DNA from: a virus | DNA: 40,581 bases | Direction: 5' to 3' (one strand) | Virus record (IMG/VR): IMGVR_UViG_3300042564_001856 | Coordinates: 1-40,581 of that record | Shown here: positions 16,804 through 27,096 of the stretch, piece by piece | Layout: every line of letters starts with the position of its first letter | Numbering within the stretch: position 1 is the stretch's first letter | Program-made: the position numbers and the translations under genes | The notes under the pieces: model-generated | What the model was told of the DNA's origin: nothing | The model's database searches: none | Seen by the model: the letters and a program-made list of their open reading frames with translations, nothing else

Positions 16804-17829
16804 ATGGAAATAGAATATAATTTTTGTCTAAATATAAGTATTAATAACTTACAAATTCATTTTAATCCAAATGGATTAGATGATAATGGATATAATCAAT
16901 GGGTGTCTGATGATTACACTTATTCAATTAATTGGGACGTTTCATTAAGTAGATGGAAATTGAATGGTGGTAATCTAACTTATTCAGTATTTTCTTCCTT
17001 ACCATCTTCTGTACCCCCACTTAACTCTTGGTATATATTAGGAGCTAACGGAACTGTTTATGCTAACGAAGGTGTTTGTAATCCATTAGGAATTAACTCA
17101 TTAACTTTTAGTGTTAATCAACCAATATGTACTTGTGATGGTAATTTAATGATTAATCTTTCGGGAGGTTATCCTCCATACCAATATTCAATAGATAATG
17201 GTGTCACTTATTTTAATTCACCAATTTTTAATAATTTATGTTCGGGTATGTATAGTGTTAAGGTGATTGATTCAAGTGGTAACACAAATAGTAATAATGT
17301 AAAATTAAATGAACCGGCACCTCCGACATTATATCAATTAAAATTAAATACAACAATAACAAATCCGGTTAATACAAATACAACACTAACTAAACAATAC
17401 ACAACAACTTTTAGTGTTATTCCTGAATTACCAAGTGGAGTAATAGTTAATTTTAACATATTACATTATAATACTTTTTACTATTCTCCAAGCGCTACCA
17501 CAGCAACTTTAACTACTAATACTGTGTTATCTAAAAATAATGTTTCTATTCCACTAACAACAAGTGGTTTAACAACAACTAACACTGATTATAATCCATT
17601 ACAAGGATGTCAGAATTTAACAAATTATTTAGATTATTATACTGAAAGTTGGAATTCTTTAAGTTTTACATCTTCAGATAGTATCATATTAAATACTACA
17701 ACGACAATAACACAAAACGACCCATTAACCCCTTGTACTTACACATCAAGTCAGGATTCATTCTCAATTGGTAACGCAAGTATTAGTGGTTGTGGATGTT
17801 GTAGAGTAGAAATAATAAGTGTCAATTAA
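16804..17829 (+). CDS. SprB-like repeat virion protein
   Basis: A 341-residue protein. Residues about 1-95 form a Trp/Tyr-rich domain (YSINWDVSLSRWKLNGG) that resembles the first domain of the 4645 protein. Residues about 98-172 are a typical SprB-like repeat (CDGNLMINLSGGYPPYQYS, then GMYSVKVIDSSGN). Residues about 175-325 are a Thr/Asn-rich beta-type domain. The C terminus is Cys-rich (CGCCRVEI). SprB repeats are known from flavobacterial gliding adhesins, where they form the surface filament. Here the absence of a signal peptide and the location within the fibre cluster suggest a virion surface protein. It is tightly linked to the preceding gene (one-base gap). Confidence 0.65.
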   Translation: MEIEYNFCLNISINNLQIHFNPNGLDDNGYNQWVSDDYTYSINWDVSLSRWKLNGGNLTYSVFSSLPSSVPPLNSWYILGANGTVYANEGVCNPLGINSLTFSVNQPICTCDGNLMINLSGGYPPYQYSIDNGVTYFNSPIFNNLCSGMYSVKVIDSSGNTNSNNVKLNEPAPPTLYQLKLNTTITNPVNTNTTLTKQYTTTFSVIPELPSGVIVNFNILHYNTFYYSPSATTATLTTNTVLSKNNVSIPLTTSGLTTTNTDYNPLQGCQNLTNYLDYYTESWNSLSFTSSDSIILNTTTTITQNDPLTPCTYTSSQDSFSIGNASISGCGCCRVEIISVN

Positions 17830-17847
17830 AAATAAAAAAAATAAGAA

Positions 17848-17855
17848 TATTTATA
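17848..17855 (+). promoter_or_regulatory. candidate late element TATTTATA
   Basis: An exact TATTTATA in the 30-base gap before the 829-residue gene, ending four bases before its ATG. This is the same short spacing as at 13475-13482 and 39578-39585. Confidence 0.5.
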
Positions 17856-17859
17856 TCAC

Positions 17860-20349
17860 ATGGGATACATATTAAAAAATACACAAGGTTTACTTAGCAC
17901 AAGGTTAACCGATACCGCAAGGTTAAAACTATCACAAGGTAGTTTTAATATCTCTTATTTTCAAGTAGGTGATAGTGAGGTTTCTTACAATACATTAACA
18001 GGAACACCTTATAATCAATTCACAACAAATATTCTTGAACCCGCATTTAATGCTCAGAATTCAACTGCTGCACCTGAAACAAACAAACAAAATGTTAAAT
18101 ACCCGTATTATGTTGATGGAATAACCGGTAACACATACGGAATTCCTTATATGGCATCAGTACCTCAAGCGGTTTATAATAGAGCCGCTATGAGAGGATT
18201 TTTTACAGGTAATACAACAGCAACTACAATTAATTGGAGTGCGTTAACAAATAGCCAATACACAATTAACTCTAACTATCTTGTAGATATGTCTACATTA
18301 ACAGGTGGTAGTGTTATTCAATTAGTGTATTCAGGGTGTAATTCAAATATTGTAAGATTACCAATGATTGGTGATTTTGTTACAATATATTACGACGGTC
18401 AAGGTGAATACAATTGTTATTGTGACCCTAACCCAACACCTACACCAACTTCAACACCTACACCTACACCAACTTACGAGGCCAATCCAACTCCAACACC
18501 TACACCAACAATAACTAAGAGTGCTAACATATGTGACCAAGGTCCAACACCAACACCTTCTTCAACTTGTTGTACTACACCTTTACCTCCAACTCCGACA
18601 CCACCTGATTGTGAGATGTCAATGAGTAGTTGTTACCCAATATTAACTTATAAAATTATAGATATCTGTAATGGTTTATATACATTAGACAGACCAACAC
18701 CTGACTTTTCAAACTTTTCAAGTGGATGTTTCGCTAGAGTATTAGTATACCCACCAAATATGACAACATTATACGATAGTATTACACCTAACTCACATTG
18801 GAATCAAAATGTTATTAATTTTGAATCTTTATGTAGTACGGATGAATCAGATGTTAAGATTTGGAATATGAATATTCCTTGGTCGGAAAATCCTGCTGGA
18901 TTGTATGATTCATTTTATAAAGGTTATCAATATTTTGGTTCAGCGTCTTATTTAGGTAGTAAAGAATATTTTGGATATATGTCAGATAGTGGACAAACCG
19001 ATACAAGTGTTGTTTATTATTATAATTCATTTGATGAACAAGTTGTTGTTCAACCAAGTGAGCAAAAAGCTATTGCTATTATTCACTATACTAATCAATC
19101 AATTGATTTCTTCTATGGTGAGAAATTTGCCTTTGAACCTTACGACTCTAATAACCCTTCAGATACTACAGGTGAAGCTCGTAACTTTAGATTACATTTG
19201 CCGTGGTTAATGTGGCATAAAAATCCTGAATGTTGTAAAGGTCAAACTTTTTGGGTTGACCCTCCAGGATTTGACTCAGACACATTTCCTCAAATATTTA
19301 AAGACCAATATATTCTATCAACTAAAAATTTAGGTATGAATGACCCGGGTATTAGATATTATAATTTATGGGACACTAATGTTAACGAGAGTACTGGTCT
19401 ACCAAATAGAGTTGGTAAAGTATTCCCTGATTCACAAATTATCATTATTGATGATGAAGAGATTATTGCCGCAATGTCTTACAAGTCAAACCGTAACTGG
19501 ACATTACCGGCACCTAAAGTTGGGTTAACTACACCAAACACTTGTGTTGTTGAAAATAATCAACCAACAGTTAATGGTATATTAACTGCGGACACTGAAT
19601 ATATGTATGTAACTTATAGATTTAGTAATACCGATATTTTCACTAATTCATTACATTGTAATTATTATACTAAAATTCAAGGGCCAAACATTTCTTGTGG
19701 TAATTTAACCGAACAAAACGTTTCAATTAGATTTGGAGCTGAATTCCCTTGTTTAAACCAACCAACGTTAATTCCAACCACAACTACCACAACAACAACA
19801 ACAACGACTCTGTGTCCTTCCTGTGACTTAATTACAGGGTTTTATGCGGACACATTCCAAGTTATTTGTCAAAAAGTAATTGGTACAGGTAGACCTAACC
19901 CGGATGATTGGAAAATCATTGATTTTACTTCACAAATAAGTGCAACTACTATCAATGGATATTTAACCGTAGATAGTTTAACAGGTACAACATTTACCAT
20001 TACTGAAGAAAATTACGCAGCTGCTGATGATTACAATTTAAATGATTATATTCCATTAGTGTCAGGTAATACAACCACACCTTCATTAAATTTTGGTGAT
20101 GAATATTATTTCTATGGTTCATTAGAAACTGATATTGAAGCAACTATCTATGAAATGAAATATAAGATAAATCTTGGTCAAGCGGAGTTTCAATCGACCT
20201 CAAATCCTACATGGACTAAAGGAACAAGTTCATATATTACTGAAATTGGGCTTTACGATAACGAAATGAATCTTATGATTGTATCAAAGCTACAATCTCC
20301 TGTGTTAAGACAAGGGATTCAACAGTTTTTGGTTAAATTTGATTTCTAA
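17860..20349 (+). CDS. tail-collar (DUF3751-like) protein split by a large insertion
   Basis: An 829-residue protein whose two ends look like two halves of a tail-collar fibre domain. The N terminus (LLSTRLTDTARLKLSQG, then FNISYFQVGDSE, residues 10-44) resembles the start of such domains, and the C terminus (SYITEIGLYDNEMNLMIV, about 790-807) resembles their conserved end. In usual family members these lie within a few hundred residues of each other. Here they flank more than 600 residues holding Thr/Pro linkers (about 190-217 and 227-249), a Cys-rich stretch, a large central domain and a poly-Thr run (about 641-651). The likely role is to attach to the baseplate or collar while displaying the inserted part. 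The family resemblance is from memory. Confidence 0.65.
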   Translation: MGYILKNTQGLLSTRLTDTARLKLSQGSFNISYFQVGDSEVSYNTLTGTPYNQFTTNILEPAFNAQNSTAAPETNKQNVKYPYYVDGITGNTYGIPYMASVPQAVYNRAAMRGFFTGNTTATTINWSALTNSQYTINSNYLVDMSTLTGGSVIQLVYSGCNSNIVRLPMIGDFVTIYYDGQGEYNCYCDPNPTPTPTSTPTPTPTYEANPTPTPTPTITKSANICDQGPTPTPSSTCCTTPLPPTPTPPDCEMSMSSCYPILTYKIIDICNGLYTLDRPTPDFSNFSSGCFARVLVYPPNMTTLYDSITPNSHWNQNVINFESLCSTDESDVKIWNMNIPWSENPAGLYDSFYKGYQYFGSASYLGSKEYFGYMSDSGQTDTSVVYYYNSFDEQVVVQPSEQKAIAIIHYTNQSIDFFYGEKFAFEPYDSNNPSDTTGEARNFRLHLPWLMWHKNPECCKGQTFWVDPPGFDSDTFPQIFKDQYILSTKNLGMNDPGIRYYNLWDTNVNESTGLPNRVGKVFPDSQIIIIDDEEIIAAMSYKSNRNWTLPAPKVGLTTPNTCVVENNQPTVNGILTADTEYMYVTYRFSNTDIFTNSLHCNYYTKIQGPNISCGNLTEQNVSIRFGAEFPCLNQPTLIPTTTTTTTTTTTLCPSCDLITGFYADTFQVICQKVIGTGRPNPDDWKIIDFTSQISATTINGYLTVDSLTGTTFTITEENYAAADDYNLNDYIPLVSGNTTTPSLNFGDEYYFYGSLETDIEATIYEMKYKINLGQAEFQSTSNPTWTKGTSSYITEIGLYDNEMNLMIVSKLQSPVLRQGIQQFLVKFDF
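18430..18610 (+). repeat. Thr/Pro-coding low-complexity tract
   Basis: Two short runs of CCAACACCTACA-type units encode Pro/Thr linkers in the tail-collar-like protein. They are related to the tracts at 4900-5130, 15091-15385 and (inverted) 21675-21915. Confidence 0.75.
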
Positions 20350-20355
20350 TAAATT

Positions 20356-20955
20356 ATGAAAAAAACACTTAAAGAAAGTCCTAAAGTTTTAGGATTAGAT
20401 GTGAGTACAAAAACAATTGGTTGGGCGTTATTTGATATACAAAGTCAACAACTACTTGAATTAACTCATATATCACCCATACCAAAACCGAAAGAAGAAA
20501 ATAAAATAAAAGAATTACTTTTAAAGGGTCAAATCTTTAGAACTAAACTTTTAGAATATAAAGATATGGGGATTACTAAAGTGATTATTGAAGAACCTTT
20601 ATTAAACTCAAATAATGTTTACACTGTTCAAACTTTATTAAGATTCAATACTTTAGTCACAAAAGAAATATATGACGTATTAGGTGTTGTACCTAACTTT
20701 ATATCAACATACAATTCTCGTAAGTTTGCCTTTCCGGAATTAACTCAATTAAACGATAAAGGTAAATACGTACTATTCGGAGGACTTCCTAAAGACATTG
20801 ACAAGAAAATGATTATATGGGATTTAATTGCCAAAAGAGAACCTCAAATCACTTGGTTATACACAAGAAACAATACTCTGAAAAAAGAAAATTTTGACCA
20901 AACAGACGCTTACTGTTGTGTTATAGGTCATATGAAACAAGAAAAAATATGGTAA
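20356..20955 (+). CDS. RuvC-fold Holliday-junction resolvase-like nuclease
   Basis: A 199-residue protein with an RNase H-like (RuvC) fold. Acidic motifs appear in the expected order: LGLDVSTKTIGWALF (D15), VIIEEPLL (E79/E80) and FDQTDAYCC (D181, D184). These residues would hold two metal ions for cleavage of branched DNA. Phage RuvC-like enzymes resolve recombination intermediates before packaging. It is the only DNA-metabolism gene in the fibre cluster, six bases after the tail-collar-like gene and directly before the bidirectional terminator, so it is probably expressed late, which suits debranching of DNA for packaging. The length is close to that of RuvC (about 170-190). Fold well supported; substrate inferred. 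Confidence 0.8.
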   Translation: MKKTLKESPKVLGLDVSTKTIGWALFDIQSQQLLELTHISPIPKPKEENKIKELLLKGQIFRTKLLEYKDMGITKVIIEEPLLNSNNVYTVQTLLRFNTLVTKEIYDVLGVVPNFISTYNSRKFAFPELTQLNDKGKYVLFGGLPKDIDKKMIIWDLIAKREPQITWLYTRNNTLKKENFDQTDAYCCVIGHMKQEKIW

Positions 20956-20989
20956 AAAAATAACCCCCTTTTAACGAGGGGGTTTTTTA
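20956..20989. terminator. bidirectional intrinsic terminator
   Basis: CCCCC (20964-20968) pairs with GGGGG (20978-20982) around a nine-base loop, extended by A-T pairs and flanked by A-rich sequence on the left and a T run on the right. It lies exactly between two convergent genes and has a T tract after the stem on either strand. Confidence 0.9.
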
Positions 20990-23900
20990 TTATTGACAAT
21001 CACCTGCAGTCACAAAAATTTCTAAAGTATCTGTTGGTAAAATTGTTACACCCGTAAATGAAACATCTATAAATAAAACCCCACTTGAGAATGTCCCTAT
21101 TTGTGACGCTGCTACAGAACCATTAACGATTAATGAAATACAAATATTTGTATTTGATTCATTAATTGATTGAATCGTAATAAATATAGTTTCATTGTTA
21201 ATACCGTTATGTGTACCATACATAGGATTTAAGACCCCTACAGGGAAATTATATGTATTATCATATAGGTAGAACGGTGGTTGTACATCTATGATTTGCG
21301 AATCATCTTTTGTAACACTAATAAGGAAATTATTTGTTGGTTCTAAAATTAATTCAATATCTTTCTCGCATAATCCACAAGCATCAACAGCACCATTTTG
21401 TGAATCGTAAATACCATTACCAATTGTTGTAAAATAATTAGTGTTCCAAATTTGAACATTAAATTGTGGTGGTAAGTTTGTTGGTTGTCCATTATAAATT
21501 TCTCTTAATATCCAACACGTTACCTTACCATTTTCATCAGTAAAAGTAAATCCGTCACCAACACCTAATAAAGGATTTACTAATATAGGTTGTAAAATTA
21601 AGTAGGCCGGTCCCTCAGTATTAACATCAACTTCACATGATGTATATAAATACCATAATTGTTTTGAACTAGGAGTTGGTGTCATAGTTGATGTAGGTGT
21701 TTGAGTTGGTGTTAATGTTTGAGTTTGAGTTGGCGTTAATGTTGGTGTTTGAGTTGGTGTTGGTGTTAATGTTTGTGTTAATGTTTGAGTAGGAGTCGGA
21801 GTTGGTGTTAATCCAGCAGTTGATGTAAGAGTTTGAGTTGGTGTTGGAGTTTGAGTTAATGTTTGAGTTGGTGTTGGAGTTTGTGTTGGAGTTTGTGTTG
21901 GAGTTTGTGTTGGCGGTAAACTACAATATTGACATGAAATATTATATTCAATAAACATATCAACAGTAACATCAGTTGTCACTAAATATTGTTCTTGACA
22001 TTTAGCAATTATTTGAATTCCGTTGTTTAATGGGTCAATGTTAACTTGAGCGACTTGGTCAAAAGTTTCTAATAACGCGACTAAAGCGTCAAAATATTCA
22101 TTATCTGTTGGAAAATCATTTAAAGCATAACTTGTATAAAACTCTGAAGTTTCTGTTACATCACCAATAGTTGCAACTATATTAAAAATTGCTTGATTAA
22201 GTAAACAATTTGTATATCCTGATGTTAAATCATAATAACCTTCATTCAACATTTCTTTAGGACCTTTTTTAACTAATTCCCCAATGTTTTCAAATTCACT
22301 ATCACAAATATTAAATGTTTGAAATGATGAGATAGAGTCAAACCCATCTATTGTTACCTCTCTAATTTTAACACACGCTTCACTATCCGTGATTTGTAAA
22401 CTGTATGTTCCGGCACTTAAATTACTTAAATAATACCCTGTTTGACCATTTACGTTATTACTCCATAATAATGTGAATGGAGGTGTTCCACTTGTAATAT
22501 ATGCTGAAACTGTACCATCATTACCATTGTTAGCATCAGTACCTGATAACATAAAATCAACGTTGTTTGATGGGTTAATCATAAAACTACTTGTTTGTTT
22601 ACAAATAATACCAGGAGTTGATTCTGTTATTTCTAACGAATAATCTCCGGAATATAAATCAATAAAAGTATATGCACTTAATGGTGTTTGGATAGAGTCA
22701 TAAGAAAATTCACCCCCAACAGTATATGTGTAAGGCGGTGTACCACCTGATACTGTAATCATTACATAACCATTATTTAAATTACATATTGTATCTGTAG
22801 TATCTGCAGTAAACGTAAATAAAGGAATATTATTTATGGTGATAGGTGGACTAACATAAGTACAACCTCCATTATCAGAAATAGTTAAAGTATATGTCCC
22901 CGTCGCTAAATTAGAAAAAATCCAACTTCTAAAATCAGTAGGTTCAATAATACTATTACCTAAAGAATCTGTTAAAGTATAAGTAAAAGGAACTGCACCA
23001 CCACTTACCTGAATATCTATTTTACCATCACTATTACCACAATTTGAATTAGTTGTCGTTACACTTACGATATTAAACCCGTTTGGTGGAATAATTGTTG
23101 TTGTTGGAGTTATTTTACATAAAGCTGCGTCAGTAACTTCAACAGCAAATGGTCCACCACCAATATTATAAAATGTTTGAGATGAACTAAAAGAAACCTC
23201 TATAACACCTGTCGATGCTGAATAATAATATGGTCCAGTCCCTCCTGTAATTACAAGAGTCACTTGACCATCATTATTAAAACATGTTGGTGGTATGGCG
23301 GTAAACGACCCAAAACCTAATGGTTCAACTTCAGTAACTGTTGCTGTTTGAGATAGGGTACACCCTAAACTATCAGTAATAAGAACAGAATAACTACCCG
23401 CAGTCAATCCTGTAATAAAATCGTCTGTCCCTCCATTAGACCATAAATAAGTAAATGGTGGTGTTCCGGTAAGACCTGTTACATATATTTTCCCCGAATC
23501 AACATTAGCACATCCGGAATCCATTACAGTATAAAATCCCCACGTAATATTTGTCGAAGGTTGAATAATAGTTGTTTCACTCTGACCACTACATCCACCA
23601 CCATCGTCAGCATTAACATAGTATATACCCGGAGATAAATTATTAAAAATATAATTATTGGTAAATGATGCGCCTGAAGTAATAAAACCTGTTAAGGTAT
23701 TATACAAACTAAACGTACTTATACCATAAAGATTAGACGTTTGTCCTGTTATTGACCCATTATTGTCATTACACGTCGTGTTAGATATTCCAACAATACT
23801 TGCACATGTACCACTAGATATGTTAATATTCACCGGCAATGAACTCATAGTGGGTGAACATGAATCAAGAATGTTAAATGAATATGTTCCCGCGGACAAT

Positions 23901-24079
23901 GTAGTCGCGGTATAACCTGTAACTCCGACACCTAATACAATAGTCCCTAAAGCAGGATTAACCCACTGAATACTATAATCCGGTGCGGTTCCAGTTATAT
24001 CAATACTAAAACCACCTAAATTAGAATTAGTACAATCTCCCGATAAACTCGTTAATACATATGATAAACTACAAGCCAT
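20990..24079 (-). CDS. SprB-repeat virion adhesin with Thr/Pro linker
   Basis: A 1029-residue protein. Residues about 1-585 hold some seven SprB-type repeats; clear cores include [26 protein letters not shown] and [12 protein letters not shown], each followed by a G-x-Y-x-x-x-I-x-D-x-x-x-C segment. Residues about 590-720 form a domain ([15 protein letters not shown]) whose end resembles the C terminus of the adjacent 1005-residue protein. Residues about 723-801 are a Thr/Pro/Gln mucin-like linker, and 801-1029 a C-terminal domain pair. SprB repeats are known from the flavobacterial gliding adhesin. With no signal peptide, and as the last gene of the baseplate operon, this is probably a baseplate-attached fibre. 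It overlaps the upstream gene by one base (TAATG). Confidence 0.75.
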   Translation of the reverse strand: MACSLSYVLTSLSGDCTNSNLGGFSIDITGTAPDYSIQWVNPALGTIVLGVGVTGYTATTLSAGTYSFNILDSCSPTMSSLPVNINISSGTCASIVGISNTTCNDNNGSITGQTSNLYGISTFSLYNTLTGFITSGASFTNNYIFNNLSPGIYYVNADDGGGCSGQSETTIIQPSTNITWGFYTVMDSGCANVDSGKIYVTGLTGTPPFTYLWSNGGTDDFITGLTAGSYSVLITDSLGCTLSQTATVTEVEPLGFGSFTAIPPTCFNNDGQVTLVITGGTGPYYYSASTGVIEVSFSSSQTFYNIGGGPFAVEVTDAALCKITPTTTIIPPNGFNIVSVTTTNSNCGNSDGKIDIQVSGGAVPFTYTLTDSLGNSIIEPTDFRSWIFSNLATGTYTLTISDNGGCTYVSPPITINNIPLFTFTADTTDTICNLNNGYVMITVSGGTPPYTYTVGGEFSYDSIQTPLSAYTFIDLYSGDYSLEITESTPGIICKQTSSFMINPSNNVDFMLSGTDANNGNDGTVSAYITSGTPPFTLLWSNNVNGQTGYYLSNLSAGTYSLQITDSEACVKIREVTIDGFDSISSFQTFNICDSEFENIGELVKKGPKEMLNEGYYDLTSGYTNCLLNQAIFNIVATIGDVTETSEFYTSYALNDFPTDNEYFDALVALLETFDQVAQVNIDPLNNGIQIIAKCQEQYLVTTDVTVDMFIEYNISCQYCSLPPTQTPTQTPTQTPTPTQTLTQTPTPTQTLTSTAGLTPTPTPTQTLTQTLTPTPTQTPTLTPTQTQTLTPTQTPTSTMTPTPSSKQLWYLYTSCEVDVNTEGPAYLILQPILVNPLLGVGDGFTFTDENGKVTCWILREIYNGQPTNLPPQFNVQIWNTNYFTTIGNGIYDSQNGAVDACGLCEKDIELILEPTNNFLISVTKDDSQIIDVQPPFYLYDNTYNFPVGVLNPMYGTHNGINNETIFITIQSINESNTNICISLIVNGSVAASQIGTFSSGVLFIDVSFTGVTILPTDTLEIFVTAGDCQ
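21675..21915 (-). repeat. Thr/Pro/Gln-coding tract, inverted relative to the others
   Basis: On the minus strand this encodes about 80 residues of Thr alternating with Pro, Gln and Leu. Units such as ACACCAACTCAAACACC also occur in the plus-strand tract at 15091-15385, making long-range inverted repeats across the fibre region. Confidence 0.75.
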
Positions 24080-27000
24080 TAATTACATAAAATTTCAAAA
24101 TTTATTCCAACATTCAATTTAAAATTGATTCCCGAATCATTTACCGAACAAATTGAACTATAAATAACCACATCGGTATCATTTAAAATATACTCAAAAC
24201 CATACAAATCTAAACCATTTAAAGCAGGTATTAACGCAGCATCCCATTGAGCTGTTGTTGGTGAACTCAAACCAGTGTTTGTATATCCTATACCCGTAAA
24301 GAATTGATATTGGACAACCACAACATCATCTAAACTTAACACCACATACCAAGTACTTTTTAAAGTATTCAGTTTACAATCATCTAACTCATAACCTTGT
24401 GGCTCCAAATAATTAGTTAACAGATATCCTAACACCGCACTAAATTCTGTCAATAGAGGATTAGTTTGCCACGGATAGATTGAACATTGTACCGATTGGA
24501 CATAACAATCATAGGTATACAGGTTGCTAGTCATTGAACATGGGTTACAAGGTACAGGTATTAATTGACAACCCTCTTGTCTTCTCCAAACAAATTTTTG
24601 TCTATGAAATATAGAATTTTCGTATTTAACACCCGTATTCCATATTGTACTTGCTGGAACCATTTGTTCAACTAATCTTACCCAATAATCACCCATTCCA
24701 TCTACATACTCAATCATGTTAGTATAATTAAAACTACCATCCGGTACCCCAGCTAAATTCTGAGCGTCTAAATATTTCCAATAAATTGACTGAAGGGTTG
24801 GATACCCCATTGTTTTACCATCAGTAGAGAATTGTCTATTTCTAACATTAATCATGTTTTTCCAAAATGTTTGGGCGAACTCAAAGAATGTCTTACGTTT
24901 TGGTTGTGGATTTATTTCCGTCCAATCCACTCCACCCCTCATCGGATAATTCGACACAGGATTTGGGTCACAATATGTTGGTTGAACATAATTTAAACCT
25001 TCATTTGGTATTGGAAAATTATATTCCCTTGACATAACCCATACATCATATGAAAGACCTTGAGCCGGATTCAAAAATAAATCGGTATTTTTAGCGTTAA
25101 GAACTAACGCATCATTTGTTGTAAAATATCTTGCATTGTATCCACCTTCTAAATTTGAACGTAGTCCAACTTCGGTATCAACCCAACTTTTATTATTATC
25201 AATAGTTTGAGTTAGATTGTACCCTAAAGTCATAAAAGGAAAATCTCTAAACCTATTGAAATATTCTTGACCATAACTATATGGTGTTAGAACTGTTTGA
25301 TAATTAGGGTTGGCACCTGTAAATACACTATTAGTAAAACTTACTTCTTCAGGGGCTCTATGTTTTGGTGTTTGTTCAAACCATCCACTACCTTTTTCAA
25401 AGAAAAAATCTTCAGTATTTGGCGGTGCTTTAGGAAATCCTAAATCATCCATCGGATACTCGTCTTTAGTTATATTAACATCTTGGATTACTGTGGTTGT
25501 TGTGAAACCAGTGTATTCAATATTTCTTAATCTGTATGTATTACCCGCCTCAAGTGTTGGTAGTTCTTGAGTATATGTACCACCCGATATTTGAGCAAAC
25601 TGTGTGTTGAATTGATTAACATTAATTCTTTGGTCAGCCAAATAAATGTATTCGTTAAATTCAACTAAAGCATCAGGAGCACCAATTAAAGCCATTAACG
25701 TTTCAATTGATTTTCTTGTACCTTTTGATTTAAACAAGTAAGCCGAGTTCAATATTAAATTTCTATAATATTGATAATTTAACTCATCCGGAGTAGTTGC
25801 GTCTGAAATACCCGGATATTGAGACCTATCAGTATTTGTTTGACCAAAAACTGAACTTAAAAAGTCATCAGTAGAAACAGGAGACATATTTGTTTGCCAC
25901 CCTAATGTTTGTGCTAAGTTTTTAAGTAATTGAGATGGAATATCATCACCAGGGTTATAATGAACTGAATTCATAAACGCTAACGCACTTATGAATTTAT
26001 TTGTTTCGTCAAAACTTCTACCGTAGATTTGTAATACCTTTTCCATTTTTTGACCTATTGTGTCAAACTCTTGGAACGCACCGGTAGTTAAAAATCTTGC
26101 AACAATATTGGTCTTATACTCATCCATTGTTACACCAATATCATTTAATTGAACTAAATAATTAGTGAACGCATTTGTAACTATATCTAAATTCCAAGAA
26201 CCATTTAATGGGAATGTTATAAATTCCTGTGAAGAAAAATATGTCCCATCTTCAGCGTCTCTTGGTACATTAAAACTTGCTGTATATTTTGGTGTAACAT
26301 TTCTATTTAAAAGAAAATTTTCAACCTCATCTAAATGTTCATTGAAAATTCTATTAACCTCATAATCATTTGGTCTAATAACTAAATCATCAAAAGTAAC
26401 TGTTTGAAATGGAAATGGGTGACCACTAACACTTATGTTTAAAGTCCCCGATGTCATTGAGGTTGTTGGAATAATTGCCGTAACATTATATCCATTACCA
26501 TTATAATATAAACTATAATTAGCATATTGAACCGTCATATCTCTAAGTGAAGATACCTGAATTTCTTTTAATTCCAAGTTTCTAGTTGAGTTAATGGTAA
26601 AATCAATTGCAAATGGATTCCTTAAACGAGCAATATCTAAATCAAAACTAGTGATATTATCAATCTCATTATAAGTTATATTTGTTGCAGTTTCACCTTT
26701 AATATAGTTCTCACCCATAAGAGTCGCTTCAAGTGCCGCAGGAAATTTTGCAATAATTGTTTCAACAGCTGTGGATAATCTTTTTACTAAAGACCCGTAT
26801 TGAGTAAAATTAGTAATTTGACTTAAATCAAAATTTGGGTAAACTTTAAAGTTATTTTCAAATATGGTTCTTGACTGAAGAGTACTTTCTAAACCTAACC
26901 CTTCTAAACTAATTGGGTCAGAAAATGTTCCGGTGTTAAAAGTTCTATTTGTTTTTTCATTAAAAGAAGTCGCAAATTCAAAATTACCCTGTGTCAAACC

Positions 27001-27096
27001 ACCCCCCGTAACTAGTTGGAAACCAACTAAATCATCAGAGAATGAACTTGCACCGGATGGACCTTGTGGAGGACATGTAAATTTTTGTAATGCCAT
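24079..27096 (-). CDS. large baseplate/tail structural protein
   Basis: A 1005-residue protein in the baseplate operon with no signal peptide or membrane segment. A central stretch (about residues 440-475, [17 protein letters not shown]) recalls the helical pattern of phage tail protein I/gpI-type baseplate proteins, in which a similar L-x(3)-KGT motif is common; this is a weak analogy. The remainder is beta-rich. The C-terminal 110 residues ([13 protein letters not shown] to the end) resemble a middle domain of the neighbouring SprB-repeat protein. Stop and start overlap by one base with both neighbours (TAATG), so it is translationally coupled. The most likely role is a baseplate wedge or fibre-connector subunit, based on size and context. 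Confidence 0.65.
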   Translation of the reverse strand: MALQKFTCPPQGPSGASSFSDDLVGFQLVTGGGLTQGNFEFATSFNEKTNRTFNTGTFSDPISLEGLGLESTLQSRTIFENNFKVYPNFDLSQITNFTQYGSLVKRLSTAVETIIAKFPAALEATLMGENYIKGETATNITYNEIDNITSFDLDIARLRNPFAIDFTINSTRNLELKEIQVSSLRDMTVQYANYSLYYNGNGYNVTAIIPTTSMTSGTLNISVSGHPFPFQTVTFDDLVIRPNDYEVNRIFNEHLDEVENFLLNRNVTPKYTASFNVPRDAEDGTYFSSQEFITFPLNGSWNLDIVTNAFTNYLVQLNDIGVTMDEYKTNIVARFLTTGAFQEFDTIGQKMEKVLQIYGRSFDETNKFISALAFMNSVHYNPGDDIPSQLLKNLAQTLGWQTNMSPVSTDDFLSSVFGQTNTDRSQYPGISDATTPDELNYQYYRNLILNSAYLFKSKGTRKSIETLMALIGAPDALVEFNEYIYLADQRINVNQFNTQFAQISGGTYTQELPTLEAGNTYRLRNIEYTGFTTTTVIQDVNITKDEYPMDDLGFPKAPPNTEDFFFEKGSGWFEQTPKHRAPEEVSFTNSVFTGANPNYQTVLTPYSYGQEYFNRFRDFPFMTLGYNLTQTIDNNKSWVDTEVGLRSNLEGGYNARYFTTNDALVLNAKNTDLFLNPAQGLSYDVWVMSREYNFPIPNEGLNYVQPTYCDPNPVSNYPMRGGVDWTEINPQPKRKTFFEFAQTFWKNMINVRNRQFSTDGKTMGYPTLQSIYWKYLDAQNLAGVPDGSFNYTNMIEYVDGMGDYWVRLVEQMVPASTIWNTGVKYENSIFHRQKFVWRRQEGCQLIPVPCNPCSMTSNLYTYDCYVQSVQCSIYPWQTNPLLTEFSAVLGYLLTNYLEPQGYELDDCKLNTLKSTWYVVLSLDDVVVVQYQFFTGIGYTNTGLSSPTTAQWDAALIPALNGLDLYGFEYILNDTDVVIYSSICSVNDSGINFKLNVGINFEILCN

